From Nyssa sinensis (taxonomy: Eukaryota > Streptophyta > Magnoliopsida > Cornales > Nyssaceae), in NCBI GenBank assembly GCA_008638375.1, contig CM018041.1, positions 8,320,627 to 8,384,626 of the forward strand: DNA of 64,000 nucleotides. Reading direction: 5' to 3'. Made by a program: the position numbers and the translations under genes. Positions 60,839 to 64,000 of this stretch are shown here, in pieces (positions within the stretch are counted from its first letter, which is position 1; the number at the start of each line of letters is the position of its first letter). The notes beneath the pieces are model-generated. The model did not search any database. It was given only the letters and a program-made list of their open reading frames with translations, and was not told the DNA's origin.

Positions 60839-63230
60839 GATATAATGATAAAATGTTTAGCCAATCTACATTTAAATATTTTACTAATTTTTCTTAGTAA
60901 CGGCAATGTTTCTTTATTTTATATTTTTTTAAATTAAAAATAGTTACTGGTTAAAAATAAAGAAAATCATGTAATTCAAGGGCAATTTAAAGAGTGCACT
61001 GTTTGAACTCAACTTGGCAAAGTTTTAATTACAATTATTTATAACTAATATTGCTTAAGCATTTGTAAAACATTAGATGCCACAACTATTGGACCCTATT
61101 AATATAGTCTTACAATTTAGATTATAGACTTATATAATTTGTAAAAATTATGAAAAACAGTTGACGCGATAGTTTAAAAATTCACGATGTCATTAGACTG
61201 TGTGATGCACATATACAATACAATTCAATGACATTGCAACCGATGAAAGCTCGATAAAGTCAAAAAAGGAGTTTTGAGTGAGATCACAACTAAAAGATTG
61301 ATTAAATAAAATAAATGCAGCTTAATATATTAATAATTATGTGAATCTGGCCCATGTGATATATTTATACTATTATTACTAATAATAGCATAATAGGTCA
61401 ACCAAGGAGCCTCTTGTGAACAATTAATTAACATTAATGTGAGGCTCACCATATTATGCCTTAATATGTCACAATCAATCTTAATGTGTATTAGGGGTTA
61501 TTTTTAAGAATGCACAAAAATACATTTAAGAATAAATAATTTTGGATAATTTTTAAATCAATTTCTTTCAATATAAAAGTTATTTTAAAGGCTTATCTTA
61601 ATAATTAAGCATGTTTTTAGAACAATTTTTATGAACATAAACGCAAAAACGAGATGCAAAAGATCTTAAATGGATCCTTAAGAAAAAGGGTGAAAATAAT
61701 GTGTGTGAATATGTCATGAGATGGTAGCCAATTGTGACACATGGGGTCCTTGTATAGAAGATTGATGATCTAGGTTTTGGCATTAATTAATTGGACGATG
61801 ATGTATATCTATTTTTGTGTCACAACAAAAATTATTAAGACAACAAATCTTGAAAGAGAAATTTTTTTTTAATTTATTAGCTGATTTGTTAGAGGTATTT
61901 TTGAAATTAATTAATGTATTTTATTATTTTATTTAAATTTAAATTTAAAAAAAAAATTATGTTAATTCATGCCAACAGGTAAATAAATCCGGTGAATATA
62001 GTATTATTCATCGGAGAAATTTATGGTAGAACGAATATCATCTCTTAATTGCATTTTTTTCTACCGTAATTTCATGATTTTTCGTCGCAACATCTCCCAC
62101 AAATTAGCCTGTAATATATTACATTTTCAAAGGATTGGATATTTCAAGATATCTAAAACCACAAAAAAAGGAATAAGTTTTGTTGATAATTGAATATTTA
62201 AAGGATTTAGAATTGTCTTTATGCATTGTATATTGTTTAAATTGGAACCTAACAAACTAATGAGCTGAAGTTGCGATTTTAAAGTCCATCTTCTCTTTCG
62301 TCTTCCTAAATTTCACCCCACCGACAGTTTGGCCCTCACATATCCTTCATTTTGAGAAAACCTTTTTTTGCATCCCAGAGAAGTTGGTATGTATTACGAT
62401 GCTCTTTATTTTATTTGCAATATACATCAATGACGTAATTGTCTTTTGTTTATAAGTATAAGGATACCGTAGTACTTATTTGATATGAAATTTTGTGATA
62501 CTTTTTTATCTGAATACTTGATACCCTTGTCACGGTCGGACCACCCTGACCACCCGTCCAACCTACAAGCGGGTAGACCCGCTAGGATTCGCAAACACAT
62601 GATAGGTCCCATATCTATTTAAATGAATTTTTTACTTCACCCATGTACTTTATTTTGTTATTTTCGCAACCCATGGAAGGTTTTTAATTAATTCTCATAC
62701 CCATGCGTTTTTTAAAACACAAAATCGTTTTTTGAAAAAATACTTTTTATTAGATAAATTTCAAGTGGTGAAGAATTCATTGCGAAGTTTCACATTTTAA
62801 GCCAAAATAAGTGTTTTCAAAAGTATCTTTTCTTTGGATAAAAATTTTAGTTTAAAGATACTTTTTTAAAAGGCATTTCTAAAAATTGTAAAAGTACCAG
62901 AATCAACGGAAAAAATTGTATGAGTTGCGAATATAATAAAATAAAGTGCATGATTGAGGTAAAAAATCCCCATTAAATAGCCTTTGTAGAAGAAAGTAAA
63001 TGGAATTTGCTTTTAATTTCCAACTGGATAACAGACAAACGTGAACATTTCCGAGCAGTGGAGGGAGAAGAAGGAACAAAGCATAGCATTTTAAGCATCA
63101 AAACGGCTATCACTGCTAGTCTGCTGCTTACACACACACTTTATACAGATGCACACTGCTCATATTTCTACTGCAATATAATATTAGATGCATGGCACTT
63201 ATTTGAGAGACTACATTTACATTTAGGACC
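60839..63230. other. Intergenic, AT-rich
   Basis: No supported gene. Short frames here are typical of random AT-rich sequence. The segment 62690-62890 contains short AAAATACTTTTT/AAAGATACTTTT repeats resembling those at 39400-39900. Confidence 0.5.
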
Positions 63231-63317
63231 TCATTCCAAAACACTCTTATCTGTTAAGTTGAAGACATCAGTCAGAGCCGTTTCAGAGATTAGAGCTGCC
63301 TTCAGAAGATTCAAAGC
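63231..63317 (-). CDS. Possible terminal exon of an unidentified minus-strand gene
   Basis: On the minus strand an acceptor-like TTGTTGGTGCAG is followed by 28 codons and a stop (63233-63231). The peptide contains ALNLLKAALISETALTDVF and ends LTDKSVLE. The composition looks coding (amphipathic Leu/Ala helix). I do not recognise the protein. Upstream exons would lie toward or beyond the right edge, and none is evident between 63318 and 64000. It could be chance. Confidence 0.3.
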   Translation of the reverse strand, partial: ALNLLKAALISETALTDVFNLTDKSVLE

Positions 63318-64000
63318 CTGCACCAACAATAATTAATTTTAATAAAGTGCACAACTTCTACCATAAGCCACATAATTCTCACTAGAAACCAGTAGTACAA
63401 GCAGTAACCATATTTCTGTTGAACTTAACTCTCAAATCAAGGCTCAAATTAAGTTACGGATGATGCTGTAAATCACTGTTAATAGATCATCCAGAGAGAA
63501 TAAATTAATTGGTGCTTTTTTCTTTTTTTTTTGGTCCGAGGGGACAAAGGCGGTACAAGTGAAAAAGGCCTCGAACTCGAGTCTTTAGTGGGGAAGGATG
63601 GCTCTAAGCCATCTTGGTGCTTTTTTCAAGTGTTTGGATGTCAGATGTTTATACTCTCCTTTCTTTAAAAATCTGTATAAATAACAGTCGTTCAAAAATA
63701 TTCTTAAAGTTGTAGATGACTCCGTCTTTATGGAAATGAACTTTTTTTCTCAAAACTTCCTTCTCTCTCTTAGAAGGATAAATTTCTGCATTTTTTTGAA
63801 AAATCCAACAGAGGAAGTATAATTATAGCCCTAGTGTGTCTTAAAGAGAAAAGGCATCAAACTTGGCAAGGAAGAAGCAGAAGGGAACCTCTTGGGAGAA
63901 CTACTACAAGGCGGAAAATTATTAAGAAAATACAAGTCATGCATGCTATACTAAGTTGATCAATCCTCAACATTTTTTGATAGACCCTCATACACATAAC
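63318..64000. other. Right-edge region, no clear feature
   Basis: AT-rich. A segment at 63530-63610 contains CCTCGAACTCGAGTC and an imperfect GATGGCTCTAAGCCATC palindrome, like fragments of tRNA-derived or LTR repeats. If the exon at 63231 is real, this would be its intron. Confidence 0.35.

Noticed and set aside
63007..63336. 109-codon plus-strand ORF
   Set aside because: No domain is recognised. The opposite strand offers a better coding candidate (63231-63317), of which this is partly a shadow.

Overview
The window is nuclear DNA of a eudicot plant, probably woody. It is AT-rich and gene-sparse. Genes have many GT-AG introns, organelle transit peptides and plant-specific families, and dead retrotransposons lie between and inside them. 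I cannot name the species. No operon, CRISPR array or intact rRNA/tRNA gene was seen.

Five genes have complete exon chains, read by hand with phase checks. (1) Sedoheptulose-1,7-bisphosphatase, a Calvin-cycle enzyme, minus strand, 8 exons, 6972 to 4158; an I-box/G-box/I-box cluster lies about 165-215 bp upstream of its start. (2) Adenylosuccinate lyase, a purine-synthesis enzyme, plus strand, 10 exons, 16184-28542; its introns hold a 3.5 kb LINE, two tiny LINE tails and three local tandem duplications. (3) A membrane-anchored HAD/subfamily IIIB acid-phosphatase-like protein, plus strand, 31527-35211, with an apparent one-base insertion. (4) A WLIM1-type LIM-domain protein, plus strand, 40654-48422, whose 6.7 kb intron 4 carries an LTR-like insert that itself holds an hAT MITE. 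(5) A KT-type sugar-phosphate/nucleotide-sugar translocator, minus strand, 55627 to 50090, with an LTR in intron 3. A sixth gene, a single-exon GPI-anchored GH17 beta-1,3-glucanase-like protein (minus, 37821 to 36685), is intact but lacks the usual acid/base Glu motif.

The rest is mobile or decayed DNA. Positions 1-1882 hold the 5' part of a minus-strand LTR retrotransposon with a tandemly repeated primer-binding-site region. It sits inside a broken START/polyketide-cyclase-like pseudogene (1883-2238). From about 10480 to 12370 lies a decayed plus-strand ORF with the 'putative gypsy type transposon' domain. It abuts a minus-strand Ty1/copia element (about 12390-15592) that is cut off at the start of reverse transcriptase. 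The right end (56-64 kb) is AT-rich, with a 514 bp foldback element bearing a 10 bp target duplication, an older hAT-like element, and one possible terminal exon of a gene leaving the window.

The genes are ordinary metabolic, cytoskeletal and transport loci with no visible functional link. I found no convincing undescribed system. The most unusual points are the repeated primer-binding-site array, the GH17 active-site substitution, the in-frame second Met of adenylosuccinate lyase, and the repeated capture of LINE tails and ~50-340 bp tandem duplications in introns and flanks.
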